Shown in pieces: positions 35,144 to 44,938 of a DNA stretch of 64,000 bases. The translations under genes were made by a program, and so were the position numbers. Under the pieces are notes generated by a model. The model was not told where the DNA came from. It did not search any database and saw nothing but the letters and a program-made list of their open reading frames with translations. This stretch comes from Pseudomonadales bacterium (GTDB lineage: Bacteria > Pseudomonadota > Gammaproteobacteria > Pseudomonadales > UBA5518). Numbering within the stretch: the first letter of the stretch is position 1; every line of letters starts with the position of its first letter. Where the stretch lies: NCBI GenBank assembly GCA_024234165.1, contig JACKOP010000002.1:682001-746000 (forward strand). The letters run 5' to 3'.

Positions 35144-36340
35144 TCAGTCGAGCAGTTCGGCCCTGAGTCTGGCGAGATCGGCGTCCGAGACGCCGAGCAC
35201 CTCGTGGAAATAGTTGTTCATTGATCCACTGCGTTGTTCGATCTCGCTGAAGACCGCCGCGAGGTATTCGGGTTCGGCGCCGAGCATGGCCTTGATCACC
35301 AGCGGCGGCAGCTTGCCGATCATCTGCTGCAGCGGCGCCTTTGCCTCATCCGCCTTGCCGCCTTCCTGCGCCTTCCGGTCATTCCCGTTCAGGAACGCTG
35401 CTGGCGTCAGGTAACGGTTGGTGAGCGCGTAGTCGGCAAGCACCGTCTCTCTGGGCACGCCAAGCGCAGTCAGGATGAGCGCAGCGGCAACACCGGTGCG
35501 GTCCTTGCCTGCGGTGCAGTTGAAGGCGAGCGGCAAATCGCCGTCCACCAGCATGCGGAACATCTCGCGGAAGGCGAGCGACTGTTCGTAGGCAAGGTTG
35601 CCATAGAGCCTGGCAAAACTGGTCTTCACTCCAGCCTCGGTGATGTCGCCGGTCAGCAAGCGGCTGAAGTCGGCGTCGCTCATCTCGTAGTCGCGCGTCC
35701 AGTAGTTGACCGCACCGCCAGCCTCGAGCCATCCGGCAGGTTCGTGCAACCGCTCACTCGTGGTCCGGAAATCGCACACCTGACGCAGCCCGAGATCGCT
35801 CAGGTACTTCTGGTCGGCAGCGCTGAGCGCAGCCATGGCGCCCGAACGAAACACCTTGCCCCAGCGCACCTGGCGACCGTCCGCAGTCAGATAGCCACCC
35901 AGATCGCGAAAGTTGCGCCCGCCTTCGAGCGGCAGCAGGCGCTCCGCGACCCACAGGCTGTGGCCGCTTCGATCCTCGATATGGAAATAGGGGCGACCGC
36001 CCTGGTTCACCTCGAAGGCAGCCTCTTCGCCCACGAGACCGCGCGCCAGGATCTGGCGCTCGGCAGCCCGCGCGTCCGGCACACTGGCCACCGAAATGCT
36101 GACCGCACCATCGAGACCGCTCCAGTGCAGCCGATAGTGCCCTGGCGAAGTGCGCTCGACCGTTGCCGGCGCCACATCACGGAAGGCCCTGGCGGCCGGT
36201 GCGTTGGTTGCAGTCACGCTCGCAGGAGTCGCAACGGGCACCGTTCGGGGGACGTCTGCACAAGCAACGCCTGCACCGATGAACAGCAGCGCCGCGGTCA
36301 ATCCGCTTGCCAGCAGGCTGCGCAGGTTCCAGTTCTTCAT
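35144..36340 (-). CDS. Secreted tyrosine/serine protein phosphatase (Y_phosphatase3 type)
   Basis: An exported phosphatase of 398 residues. A signal peptide (MKNWNLRSLLASGLTAALLF ending near residue 28) is followed by a beta-rich segment and the catalytic domain. The P-loop is NCTAGKDRTG with nucleophile Cys275 and Arg281, and upstream NFRDLGGY at 143-150 is characteristic of the family. The usual His before the nucleophile is Asn here. GAGGAG precedes ATG 36338-36340. Substrates could be phosphoproteins or phosphoinositides; this is not resolved. Confidence 0.87.
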   Translation of the reverse strand: MKNWNLRSLLASGLTAALLFIGAGVACADVPRTVPVATPASVTATNAPAARAFRDVAPATVERTSPGHYRLHWSGLDGAVSISVASVPDARAAERQILARGLVGEEAAFEVNQGGRPYFHIEDRSGHSLWVAERLLPLEGGRNFRDLGGYLTADGRQVRWGKVFRSGAMAALSAADQKYLSDLGLRQVCDFRTTSERLHEPAGWLEAGGAVNYWTRDYEMSDADFSRLLTGDITEAGVKTSFARLYGNLAYEQSLAFREMFRMLVDGDLPLAFNCTAGKDRTGVAAALILTALGVPRETVLADYALTNRYLTPAAFLNGNDRKAQEGGKADEAKAPLQQMIGKLPPLVIKAMLGAEPEYLAAVFSEIEQRSGSMNNYFHEVLGVSDADLARLRAELLD

Positions 36341-36378
36341 CGTTCTTCTCCTCGTCGCTCGCATTGTTTGCCGGGTAC

Positions 36379-36813
36379 TCAGCTGTGCGCCTGCACCCAG
36401 CGCACGATGTCCTGCGCGCCCATCATGCCAGCCTGACGTACCACCTCGCGACCACCGCGAAACAGGATCAGGGTCGGGATGCTGCGGATGCTGTATTGGG
36501 AACCGATCCCGGGCGCGGCGTCGGTGTCGACCTTGGCGAGACGTACGCCCGGTTCCAGCAACTGTGCCGCACGGGCGAAGTGCGGCGCCATCGTCTTGCA
36601 CGGCCCGCACCACGGTGCCCAGAAGTCCACCAGCACCGGAATGTCGCTGCGTGAGATGTGTCTGGCAAAGCTCGTCTGCGTCAGCTCCACGGGATGGGCC
36701 GTGAACAACGGCCGATGACACTGGCCGCAATTCGGCTGTTGCGCGAGACGCACGGCGGGCACACGGTTGACTCCGTCGCAGTGCGGACAGACCACATGCA
36801 GTGCATCACTCAT
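36379..36813 (-). CDS. trxC: Thioredoxin 2 (TrxC)
   Basis: Cytoplasmic thiol-disulfide reductase with an N-terminal zinc finger. The 144-residue protein has zinc cysteines Cys9, Cys12, Cys29 and Cys32 and the active site WCGPC with Cys69 and Cys72. I choose ATG 36811-36813, with GGAGGAG upstream; a GTG one codon earlier is also possible. It lies 38 bp upstream of the phosphatase gene on the same strand. Confidence 0.95.
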   Translation of the reverse strand: MSDALHVVCPHCDGVNRVPAVRLAQQPNCGQCHRPLFTAHPVELTQTSFARHISRSDIPVLVDFWAPWCGPCKTMAPHFARAAQLLEPGVRLAKVDTDAAPGIGSQYSIRSIPTLILFRGGREVVRQAGMMGAQDIVRWVQAHS

Positions 36814-36882
36814 CACGGCTCCTCCGGTGCAATGGCAACCTCTGCAACATGGGGGCGCAACCGCCGTGCTGCAAGGTACGTT

Positions 36883-37164
36883 TCACCTGTGCCGAAGAAG
36901 GATCATCAGGCGCGCGCTGTGTTCAGCGCTGATTGCAGTCACTGCAGCACTTCTCTGGATGCGAAACTCCTGCTGCGTCCTGGGTTGCCGGGACGGTGAC
37001 CAGCGTGTTCGCGATGCTGCCAGATCCTCGCCATCGATGAATTCGATGGCGCGCCAACCTTCGCGCTCCAGCATCGTGCACGAGTGCTCGATCGACTGTG
37101 CCTCTCGACCCTCGGGCTGGCGCCTGCCGCTCTTGTCCGTGGCGGTGAAGACGTGGGGTTTCAT
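36883..37164 (-). CDS. Short hypothetical or remnant frame
   Basis: A 93-residue frame of uncertain reality. Its first 50 residues (MKPHVFTATDKSGRR..., later LEREGWRAIEFIDGEDL) look like a genuine domain start, loosely resembling the N-terminal segment of type II secretion F-like proteins. The second half (basic, low complexity) does not look like conserved protein. It lies between trxC and a mobile-element-type protein, so it may be a truncated gene at the left edge of the island. Confidence 0.35.
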   Translation of the reverse strand: MKPHVFTATDKSGRRQPEGREAQSIEHSCTMLEREGWRAIEFIDGEDLAASRTRWSPSRQPRTQQEFRIQRSAAVTAISAEHSARLMILLRHR

Positions 37165-37176
37165 GGTTTTACCGTG

Positions 37177-37788
37177 TCAGACAAATTTCCTGGCAGAAGC
37201 GGAAAGCTTTAGCCGGCAGGACGACCGACAAAATATCTCGCTTGCCCACCGAACCTCACGAGCCGTCGGCCAAAGCATCGACTGAATGCGCAGCGTCATG
37301 CGTTCCAGCAATCCGTGCGGCAACGCTTGCTCCTCCACTGGCGTGGCCAGTCGTGACCGGATCGCCGCCCACGGCGCACTGGCGGCGAAATCCCTCTGCC
37401 ACCACCGTCGCCAGCGCTCGAGCGTGCGCAAACCGACCCCGATACGCTCGCACAATCGCTGCCGGCGCCGCTCACTCAGACCCTGTGCCAGCGCACACGC
37501 CAGCACCACCACGGCGCCCGCAAACACCCGGCGCCCCAGAAAACGCACCGACGACGGCGTCATGCGCCGCCGGCACCCGTCGCGGGCACAGCAGAAACTC
37601 AGGCGCCGCACCCCGTCCGGCCCGAACAGCGCACGCGGCACGCCGCGCGGCTTGCGCGGGTAGTCGGCGCGATGCAGCGGCGCACCACACGCCGGACAGC
37701 CACCAGCGCTCTCCTGCTCCGCCAGGTCGTGATCGATCAGCTGCAAAAACCGCCAGAAGCTGGCATCGCGTAACAGGGCATGGCACAT
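37177..37788 (-). CDS. Zinc-ribbon/HTH protein of probable mobile-element origin
   Basis: I do not recognise a named family with certainty. From ATG 37786-37788 the protein has 203 residues. It shows a zinc-ribbon-like GCPACGAPLHRADYPRKPRG, a second Cys cluster (SFCCARDGC), and a recombinase-like HTH segment (SERRRQRLCERIGVGLRTLERW). The last 35 residues look unrelated and may reflect a broken 3' end. Proteins of this pattern are scattered among proteobacterial accessory regions. A strong hairpin lies in its upstream leader. Confidence 0.5.
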   Translation of the reverse strand: MCHALLRDASFWRFLQLIDHDLAEQESAGGCPACGAPLHRADYPRKPRGVPRALFGPDGVRRLSFCCARDGCRRRMTPSSVRFLGRRVFAGAVVVLACALAQGLSERRRQRLCERIGVGLRTLERWRRWWQRDFAASAPWAAIRSRLATPVEEQALPHGLLERMTLRIQSMLWPTAREVRWASEIFCRSSCRLKLSASARKFV

Positions 37789-37825
37789 TGGAGCGGTCTC
37801 GCATTCTTGGTCGAACACGAGACAA

Positions 37826-37862
37826 CCCCCTCGGAGGGCTTCTTGCAAGCTCTTCGAGGGGG
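37826..37862. repeat. Strong 16-bp inverted repeat (hairpin)
   Basis: Two 16-base arms (37826-37841 and 37847-37862) match at 14 of 16 positions around a 5-base loop. The outer eight pairs (CCCCCTCG/CGAGGGGG) are perfect. There is no T-run on either side, so it is not a standard terminator. It sits just upstream of the zinc-ribbon/HTH gene and may be a mobile-element end or a leader structure. Confidence 0.6.
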
Positions 37863-38102
37863 CCTAGCTTCTGTCCCTCATCAACCGTGACAAAAAACGG
37901 CCGGAAATCCCTCAGATAGTCTGGTCAGGCTCATGCGATGCTAGAACTCGCGTTTAGCAGCGGTATTTCAACGGCCTGTTTGCTCCCCGATTCCTTCGCC
38001 AGCACACAGTGCCATGGCCTTCACATCGCCCCATGGGTTCCAAATGCCGACCCGGTCCCCTGGCGCATCGCTCCAGGAATCGCCGCGTCGATGCAAGTCC
38101 GG
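37863..38102. other. Intergenic region at the end of the defence operon
   Basis: About 240 bp separate the hairpin from the last gene of the minus-strand defence operon. A frame on the minus strand continues past the operon stop (GDSWSDAPGDRVGIWNPWGD) and looks somewhat protein-like, but it has no start or known family. It could be a remnant of another gene. Confidence 0.3.
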
Positions 38103-41100
38103 TCACAGGCGCTGCACAGTGATTGCCGCTGCAAGCTTCGATGCCTCCGCGAGCTCGAGCAGATGCTTGTGGTGCGTGAAGAACAGCACCTGCGTCTTGG
38201 CGCTCAGCTCACTGAGCACCTCAAGGGTTGCCACAGCACGATCGTCGTCGAACTGCACCAGGAGATCATCAACAATGACTGGGAACGGACCCCACCCCTC
38301 AATGTGCTGTTCGATCGCGGCAAGCCTCAGCGATAGAAATAGCTGGTCTCGCGTCCCCTGGCTCATCCCGGTGACGGGAACGCGTGCCGCACCTGGACGT
38401 ATACCAAGTAGCACCTGGCGATCGTCCTCGTAATCGACCGTGAGGCCCGAAAAGCTGCCCAAGGTGATGCGGGCGAATACCTCGGCCGCACGCGCCAACA
38501 GTGGGCCTTGGTGCTGCTCGCGGTAGAGCTGCACAACCCGGTTAAGCATGGCACTGGCCAGTCGTGCGCGAGCATAGGTGCGTGCCTCCTTGGCGATGCG
38601 CGCTGCAATCGACTGCGTCGCCTGCTGCGCTTCCGCGGCAGCTGTTCCTCCATCGATTGCGTCAAAGCGTTGCTTCGCGCTGAACAAAGCCTCTTGCGCG
38701 GCTTCGACTTGGCGCTCCAAGTCTTCGATCTCGGTTCCAGTATCCGCGATCTGTCGGGCGACGCTATCAAGCGTCAGTTGACCTGCCTCCTGTAGCACGG
38801 CGTCGACTGGCCGGGCGTTCTGCTGCACCAGCTGCTCGTCGATCTCGTGTAGTCGTTGTTGCAGGCTTTGCTTTCTGGCTGCCATCCCTTCAATCTCGGG
38901 CAGCTGTTCCGTCGTCTGGCAACCTGCTTGCTGAACAAGCTCGTTCAGCGCGTTCCGCGCTTGCGTAGCGGCGACGTCCGCCTCCGAGGCTGTCCGGGTT
39001 TCGCGTTCAATGTCGTTGACAACCTGCTGCCGCCTCGAATGTGCACCGCGCGTATCGGCCAGCGCCTCATACAGTCGCTCGGCGACGTTGTCCGGGCCCT
39101 GCCCTTGCGCCGCTTCGGCGACGGCGCGGGCGATATCGGAAACCTTGGCCTCAAAGCCTGTCACAACGGACTCATGCTCACTGGAGTCCGCAAGAAGATC
39201 GCTCAACTCCGTCAACGCAGCGGACAACCGGGAGAACTGATCCAGCCGCGTCTTGGCTTCAGCGGGAACCGCTTCCTTCGTCAGGCGAAGGCCCTCTGCC
39301 GCCACACCCCACTTCAGCTTCCATTCGGCGAGCCTTAATGCCGTCTGTTGTCGTTGCCTCTGGAGATCCCGAAACTCGGCCGTCCCCGCTTGAATCTGCT
39401 CGGTAACCGAATCGCGATCTGCTCGTGCTTTTCGGGCTGCATTGACTGCCTGTTGAGCGCGCGCAAACGCACCGGCGGCGGATTCGTCGGGAGTCGAGAC
39501 AGCCAGTCCACCTGCCAGCAGCGCCGTATCCAGAAGGTTGCGGGCTCGGGTGATATCGGTATCGACCGCTCCGCGCTCAGCTCGCAGACTCTCGAGATCC
39601 CCGTGTCGCTCGACCAGTCGCTGGTGACGAGACAACCATTCCCGAAGGGCGGCCGGCGGGAGGTCGGACCGACGAAGAGGCGCAACTAGGGCTTCCCATC
39701 GATGCTGCAGGTCACGCCGCTTGCCAGCAAGGCGCTCCCGCTGATCCTCATTTCGCTGCATCTCAGCCTGCATGTCCGCAATACGCTGTCGCGTCGCCTC
39801 CAGGGTCGTCGCTCGCTCGGTATCCGCGCGGAGCAGGTCGGCCAGACGGTCGGCTTCCCTGATCGCCGCCTCGAACGCAGACGCAAGGGCCTGCGGTGGC
39901 AGATTGCCGGCTTCCTTCGAGGCTGACTGGGAATCTCCATCGAGATGGGCGCGGCGCAAGTCGGTCCACTTGCGATCGCGCTCGACTCGCGATGCGACAA
40001 CCTCCGCTTGCGTGACCACCTCACCCGTGGCGGCCAGTACATTGAGTTCACGGCGGCGATCGTCGAGATCGCGGGTGAGCGTCACCTCCTTCTCCGCAAC
40101 CAGGCGTTCCTCTTGCGCAAGGGCCGCGAACTCGTTCTCAAATGCGCTTGCCACTTCAGCCAACGGAACCGTGAGCACCACGAGTTCCACCAGCGGACCT
40201 GGCCACAACGACGCCGCTTCGCGCTGTAGCCGCCCCTCCTGGTCGGCGATATCCTGGTCGAGCTTCCGCCGGCGCGCTTCGAGATCAGCCACGTTCGCAA
40301 CGCTCGCCAGGGACGTCTCCAGCTCGTCTACCCGTGCGGACTCCGGCAGGGAGGCGAGACGATCCTTCAAGCGCTCGATCGCCGCTTCCTTGTTGCGAAT
40401 CTGTACGTCAAGCTGCTCATCACGATCTGTAAGGCGCCCATGCTCATCGATGAGGAACTGCACGCGAGCGACCAGCGTTTCCGGCGGCAACAGCCCGGAA
40501 GCCTGAGCTACGTCGCATTGCAATCCGACTTCCGCGAGCAACTTCCGGATCGTTTCCGACAAGTCTGTACGTTGGCGAACCAGACGCGGTAGGGAGTCGC
40601 GCGCCGCGCGATATCCATCGATCGCATGAAACACCTGCTCGATGGCGCTCGCATGCTCCAGGACGCCCTCACGGACGATCAGGCCCACCGCGGCGGCCTT
40701 GAGTTGCGCCAATCGGGCCTCGGCCGCCTGCTTGGCGTCTTCCGCACTGCGAAGACGCTCCTGCGCGGCCGCGCGCAGCTGGGGCGCCTCGGATGGGAGC
40801 AGCGGAATGTGCGCAAGACTCTTCGCCTCCTCTTGCTTGGCCGCGCGTTCAGCAAGCAATGGCAGGTTCGCGCGGATGCGCTGTAGACGTTGTTGCTCCG
40901 ACCGCTTGTCCTTGAGCGCCTCACGTAGCTGTTGGTGCTTCAGTTCGGCCTGCCGGTGCTCGCGCTCCGCCGTCTCCCAGACGTAGGTGCGGACCGTCGC
41001 GTCCTTGAGAACTCGCCTTTGCTCGTCGAACTCGCTCAGCGCGCGGTTCAGGCGCCCGGTGGAACCACGAGCCTTGAATATGGCTGCTGCTTCCTCGTCC

Positions 41101-41621
41101 AGGTCCGCGATGACGGTACGCAGGCTTGCGAGGCCGGCAGCCGCCTGAAACAAGCTGCGTCCCACCTCTCCCTCGCCGCGCAGCAATTCCTCGCTTCCAG
41201 CGACCAGGCCGTTGAGGTCCAAGCCAAACAGGTTCTGGTAGAGGCTCAGGTCGAGCCCGCCAACCAAGTTGGACGCAGCGCTTTCCGGCAGTGGCCGCTC
41301 CGTAATCTCGGCACCCGTAGTTTCGTCAACGGCAAAGAGCGTCACCTTGCGCGCCTTCCGACGCATTGCCGATGATCGACTTCCGTCCGGAAGCAGCAGC
41401 GTGGCGCCCACCCGCAGGGCGTTGTAGTCGTGGAGAAAAGCATCGCCCGTCCGCTCCGGAATGCCGAACAGGAAGCCGGTGACCGCGCGGAGGATCGTGG
41501 ACTTGCCAGCCTCGTTAGGCCCGAAGATCACATGAAGGTCGTTGCCGGTACCCGTGGGCAGTTCGATGACGCGGTCCCTGAACGGGCCGAACGCCTTCAG
41601 GTACAGGCGCGCAAACTTCAC
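38103..41621 (-). CDS. SbcC/YhaN-like AAA ATPase with long coiled coils
   Basis: A 1172-residue SMC/Rad50-type ATPase. The N-terminal head has Walker A GPNEAGKST at residues 34-42 after YLKAFGPFRDRVIELP, and long coiled-coil arms (about 200-1000) rich in Glu, Arg, Leu and Gln. The C-terminal head has a Walker B region (FPVIVDDLLVQFDDDRA) and FFTHHKHLLELA. It begins inside the end of the nuclease gene by an ATGA overlap, so the two surely form a complex like SbcCD or YhaO/YhaN. Placement as the last gene of a BREX operon suggests a defence role, which is inference. Confidence 0.88.
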   Translation of the reverse strand: MKFARLYLKAFGPFRDRVIELPTGTGNDLHVIFGPNEAGKSTILRAVTGFLFGIPERTGDAFLHDYNALRVGATLLLPDGSRSSAMRRKARKVTLFAVDETTGAEITERPLPESAASNLVGGLDLSLYQNLFGLDLNGLVAGSEELLRGEGEVGRSLFQAAAGLASLRTVIADLDEEAAAIFKARGSTGRLNRALSEFDEQRRVLKDATVRTYVWETAEREHRQAELKHQQLREALKDKRSEQQRLQRIRANLPLLAERAAKQEEAKSLAHIPLLPSEAPQLRAAAQERLRSAEDAKQAAEARLAQLKAAAVGLIVREGVLEHASAIEQVFHAIDGYRAARDSLPRLVRQRTDLSETIRKLLAEVGLQCDVAQASGLLPPETLVARVQFLIDEHGRLTDRDEQLDVQIRNKEAAIERLKDRLASLPESARVDELETSLASVANVADLEARRRKLDQDIADQEGRLQREAASLWPGPLVELVVLTVPLAEVASAFENEFAALAQEERLVAEKEVTLTRDLDDRRRELNVLAATGEVVTQAEVVASRVERDRKWTDLRRAHLDGDSQSASKEAGNLPPQALASAFEAAIREADRLADLLRADTERATTLEATRQRIADMQAEMQRNEDQRERLAGKRRDLQHRWEALVAPLRRSDLPPAALREWLSRHQRLVERHGDLESLRAERGAVDTDITRARNLLDTALLAGGLAVSTPDESAAGAFARAQQAVNAARKARADRDSVTEQIQAGTAEFRDLQRQRQQTALRLAEWKLKWGVAAEGLRLTKEAVPAEAKTRLDQFSRLSAALTELSDLLADSSEHESVVTGFEAKVSDIARAVAEAAQGQGPDNVAERLYEALADTRGAHSRRQQVVNDIERETRTASEADVAATQARNALNELVQQAGCQTTEQLPEIEGMAARKQSLQQRLHEIDEQLVQQNARPVDAVLQEAGQLTLDSVARQIADTGTEIEDLERQVEAAQEALFSAKQRFDAIDGGTAAAEAQQATQSIAARIAKEARTYARARLASAMLNRVVQLYREQHQGPLLARAAEVFARITLGSFSGLTVDYEDDRQVLLGIRPGAARVPVTGMSQGTRDQLFLSLRLAAIEQHIEGWGPFPVIVDDLLVQFDDDRAVATLEVLSELSAKTQVLFFTHHKHLLELAEASKLAAAITVQRL

Positions 41622-42892
41622 TGGGCGCCCTTTTGACCGGCGAGGCGCGCCAGCAGCTCACCTTCGGCGTCACGCAGAAGCTCTCTGAGGACGTCCGGTG
41701 CATCGAGTCGCAGCTCCTCGTCCTGGCTCAGCTCGGCAGGAAGCTTCTGCTTCAGCTCTCTCAGGGCATCGTTCGCAAACGAAGTCAGTGTTCCCTGATC
41801 TTGTGCCAACGCCTTGATCTCCCTGACGAGAAGGGCAACCGGATCATCGCCAGCGGCGAATCGATCGATCTCGAACGGGGGACGAACACGGAGATCGACC
41901 TTCTCCACCCAGGCGTTGCCGCCCGATGCGTCCAACGCGACGGCTCGAAACTGTTCGGCAATCACCTCTGGCCGGGCGGACACCTCGCGGTGCACAGCGC
42001 CCGTGCCGTGCAACCGCAGGCGCACTCCGACGATCCGTCCGTCGGCTTTGGAAAGCTCAGTCCTCACGTCGACTGCTGCGCGATCAAGCAGCGCATCGAG
42101 GTCCGGCAGCCCGCCCACGTCGATAGCGATCTCGCTCCAGCGCAACACATCGAGCGCGACCGACTCCGTGGTGATGCTGCCGTTCTCAACGGTGACCAGT
42201 TCGCAGCCCTTTGCCCCCTGCTCCCTGATATGCCGCCCTTGCAGATTGCCCGGATACACGACCCAGGGATCGCGAGAGACGATCTCCCGCGCGTGGACAT
42301 GACCCAGTGCCCAGTAGTCGTAGCCCTTGGATTTGAGAATCAGCCCCGTGGTTGGCGCGTAGTTGTCGTGTCCGGGCCTCCCGGTCAGCGACGTATGCAA
42401 TGCCCCGAGATTGAAGTAGCCCGGGACAGCGCGTGGGTAGTCGGCGGCGAGGTCATCGAGGACCGCAGCCGTCGCAAAGCTCTGCCCGTGGACCGCGAGC
42501 CCGAGGTTGTCGTCGGTCAGCGTCTTGGGGGCCTTGTCGGGGAACAAGTGGACATTCTTCGGAAGTGGAAGAGATCGCGTCAGCTTGCTCGCGGCGTCGT
42601 GATTTCCTCGAACCACATAGACAGCGATGCCTGATTCGCCGAGCTGCGCCATCCCCTTCGCGAAGAAGAGCCCTGTATTGAAGTCCGGCCAATCGCCGTC
42701 ATAGAGGTCACCGGCAATGACCACGAAGTCCACCTTCTCCCGGAGCGCACACTGAACCATGTTCTCGAAGGCTCTTCGGGTCGCGCCTCGGACCTGCTCA
42801 ACCGGCGCGCCCTCATAGCGCTCCAATCCGCGCAGCGGACTATCAAGATGGATGTCAGCGCAATGAAGAAATCGCATGATCCGCGCCGTCAC
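41618..42892 (-). CDS. SbcD/YhaO-like metallophosphoesterase nuclease
   Basis: Putative Mre11-type DNA exonuclease subunit of 424 residues. The calcineurin-like motifs are all visible: FLHCADIHLDSPL (Asp13, His15), VIAGDLYDG, VVRGNHD and WALGHVHARE. A C-terminal domain suitable for binding the ATPase arms follows. The first ATG overlaps the brxL stop (ATGA) and its own stop overlaps the ATPase start. An ATG five codons later (42877) is another possible start. It shares an operon with BREX genes. Confidence 0.88.
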   Translation of the reverse strand: MTARIMRFLHCADIHLDSPLRGLERYEGAPVEQVRGATRRAFENMVQCALREKVDFVVIAGDLYDGDWPDFNTGLFFAKGMAQLGESGIAVYVVRGNHDAASKLTRSLPLPKNVHLFPDKAPKTLTDDNLGLAVHGQSFATAAVLDDLAADYPRAVPGYFNLGALHTSLTGRPGHDNYAPTTGLILKSKGYDYWALGHVHAREIVSRDPWVVYPGNLQGRHIREQGAKGCELVTVENGSITTESVALDVLRWSEIAIDVGGLPDLDALLDRAAVDVRTELSKADGRIVGVRLRLHGTGAVHREVSARPEVIAEQFRAVALDASGGNAWVEKVDLRVRPPFEIDRFAAGDDPVALLVREIKALAQDQGTLTSFANDALRELKQKLPAELSQDEELRLDAPDVLRELLRDAEGELLARLAGQKGAQ

Positions 42893-44938
42893 TCCACCAG
42901 CGCCTTGAACACAGCGTCAGCCGAGTCCTTGTAGAACTCGATGCTGATCTTCGTCCACAGTTCGTCGGGCAAATCGTTCAACTGACGGCGCGCCGCGACC
43001 GGCATCAGGATCGTCTGCGCCTGCTTGTCGATCGCGAGCTCGACGATCCGCGCCGCGTTGGGGATCAGTTCGACCGATCCGCCGAGGTTCAGCGCCCCGA
43101 CGACCACCGTTCCGCCTCGCGTGTTCTTGTTGAGCAGCGAGCCGCACAAGGCCACCAGAACGGGCAGGCCCAGGCCTGCCCCTGCCTTGTCCGAATCCAT
43201 CGCGCGCATCTGGACCGAGAACTCCTCTTCGCGCGGATTGCGGTCGCCGACAAGCTCCTTCGAGCGCGTGTAGAGGTTCTGCTCGCCGACCTTGACGCTT
43301 TCGCGAAAGGCGGGCGGCGTGGGCTGGTTGAGGATCTTGACGCCGCTGCCGCGTCCGCAGGTGACTTCGATCCTGTAGAGGCCTGCGCCCGTCTCCCCTG
43401 ATCCCGGGTTTGCACCCCAGACCTGTCCAGGCGGCAGCGGGTCGGACTCGATCGCCTCGTCGCTGTGCTGCTCAGGCGTGGAAACGAACTGCTCGGCGCC
43501 CTCCGGACCGAGGATGTAGCTGAAGTGGGTGTTGCGGAACTCGCTCTTGAACACCCGCCGCTGCTGCTCCTTGACCCTCCTGCAGGACTCCAGCGCCAGG
43601 CGCACCATCCACTCGAGGTCCTCGTCCGAGACTGGCATCGCGGGGTCCGGGAACAGGAGCCAGCCAAGCCGCTGACGGTCTTGTTCACGGCCTCGATGTC
43701 ACGCCCACTCAGCGCGCCGCCGAGATGCACCCGGCTTTGCATGACGGACACACGGTTTGCAGCGCGCAGCCGGTCCCAGCATTCGCGAGGAAATCGCTGA
43801 CGAGGCCGAAATGGTCGGTCACGTGCTCCAGTGGGATTCAGCTTCAGGAAGTCCCATCCGGGCACATAAGCGTGCAGACGGTCCATGAAGGCCGTGTCGT
43901 TGCGCATCTCCGGCGGCAGCGGGCTCAGCAGATGTCCCACCCGCTGCTGCTGCTCGACGTCCACGTCGGTTGCCGACCATGACCGGGCTGCCGTCGGCAC
44001 GGATGTTCTCCTTGCCACGGCTGAACTGGCCGGACGCCATGTAGCCCTTCATGATGTTGACGCCGTCCTTCTGATCGAACGAGATGCCCGACACCTCGTC
44101 GAAGCAGACCACGTCGTACTGGCAGACCAGCCTCTTTGCCCCGTCGAGTTATTGACGAACATCTTCGCCACCGTCGCCTTGCCGCCGGAAATCAGGTGCG
44201 AGTACGGCGAGATCTGCTGGAACAGGTGGCTCTTGCCGGTTCCGCGGGGGCAAGCTCGACCATGTTGTAGTTCCGCTCGACGAAAGGCACCATCCGCAGG
44301 AGGACGACCTTCTTGGCGCGATCGGATAACGCCGACGCTTCCAGCCCGATCGAGCGCAGCAGGAAGTCGATCCATTCCGCGACGGAGAAGGTCTGCCGCG
44401 CCTTCATGAGCACATCCAGCACATCCGCCTTCGACATCTGGATTGGCCGCAGAGCGTCCACCTTGAACGGCCGCCCTCCCGTCTGCTGGGCGATTACCCC
44501 GTCGTAGCTCAGCGTCACTTCCGCGTAGAAACCGTCGGTCAGCATGCGCTCGTTGTCGCGGACCGTTTGGTCTTCGATGCGGACATCGCGCAGCGCAAGG
44601 CTGGGCAGCTCAGCCAGGTAGCAGTCGTTCTTCGCGTCGAGCCGGGCGCGAACGATGTCGATCAGCTTGACCGACCCTGTTTCCTTGGCTCGCGCCTTGA
44701 ACAGTTCCTCCTCGCCGGTGCGCACCGTGCGATCCTTCAGCTGCTTCTCGACGATCTGCAGACCTTCGTTGATCTCGTTCTCGTCGACGCTTGCGCAGTA
44801 GCGGCCCAGGAGGAACTCGACGACGTAGGTCGGCACCGGGTACTGGCGCGAGTACTTGCGTACGAGGTCTTTGCGAACCAGGTAACCGTCGAAGGCCGAC
44901 GCCGCGAGCCTGTCCAGCGCATCCAATTCCATGCTCAT
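42889..44938 (-). pseudogene. brxL: BREX protein BrxL (Lon-like AAA), multiply frameshifted
   Basis: BrxL is the AAA/Lon-like BREX protein of about 680 residues. The 2,050-bp span fits a full-length gene. The N-terminal part (44192-44938, from MSMELDALDRLAASAFDG to NYNMVELAP) is intact. The C-terminal part (42889-43638, from MPVSDEDLEWMVRLALES) holds a Lon-type domain and is also intact. Between them the family sequence jumps frame at about 44249, 44130, 43971, 43832, 43788 and 43650, mostly as single-base losses. RGTGKSHLFQQISPY (Walker A region), MVCFDEVSGISFDQKDGVNI and ECWDRLRAANRVSVMQSRVH each lie in a different frame. It overlaps pglZ and the nuclease gene by ATGA. Confidence 0.85.

Noticed and set aside
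37826..37862. Hairpin as a Rho-independent terminator for the defence operon
   Set aside because: It lies 240 bp past the operon end, has no T-run on either side and is also upstream of another gene.
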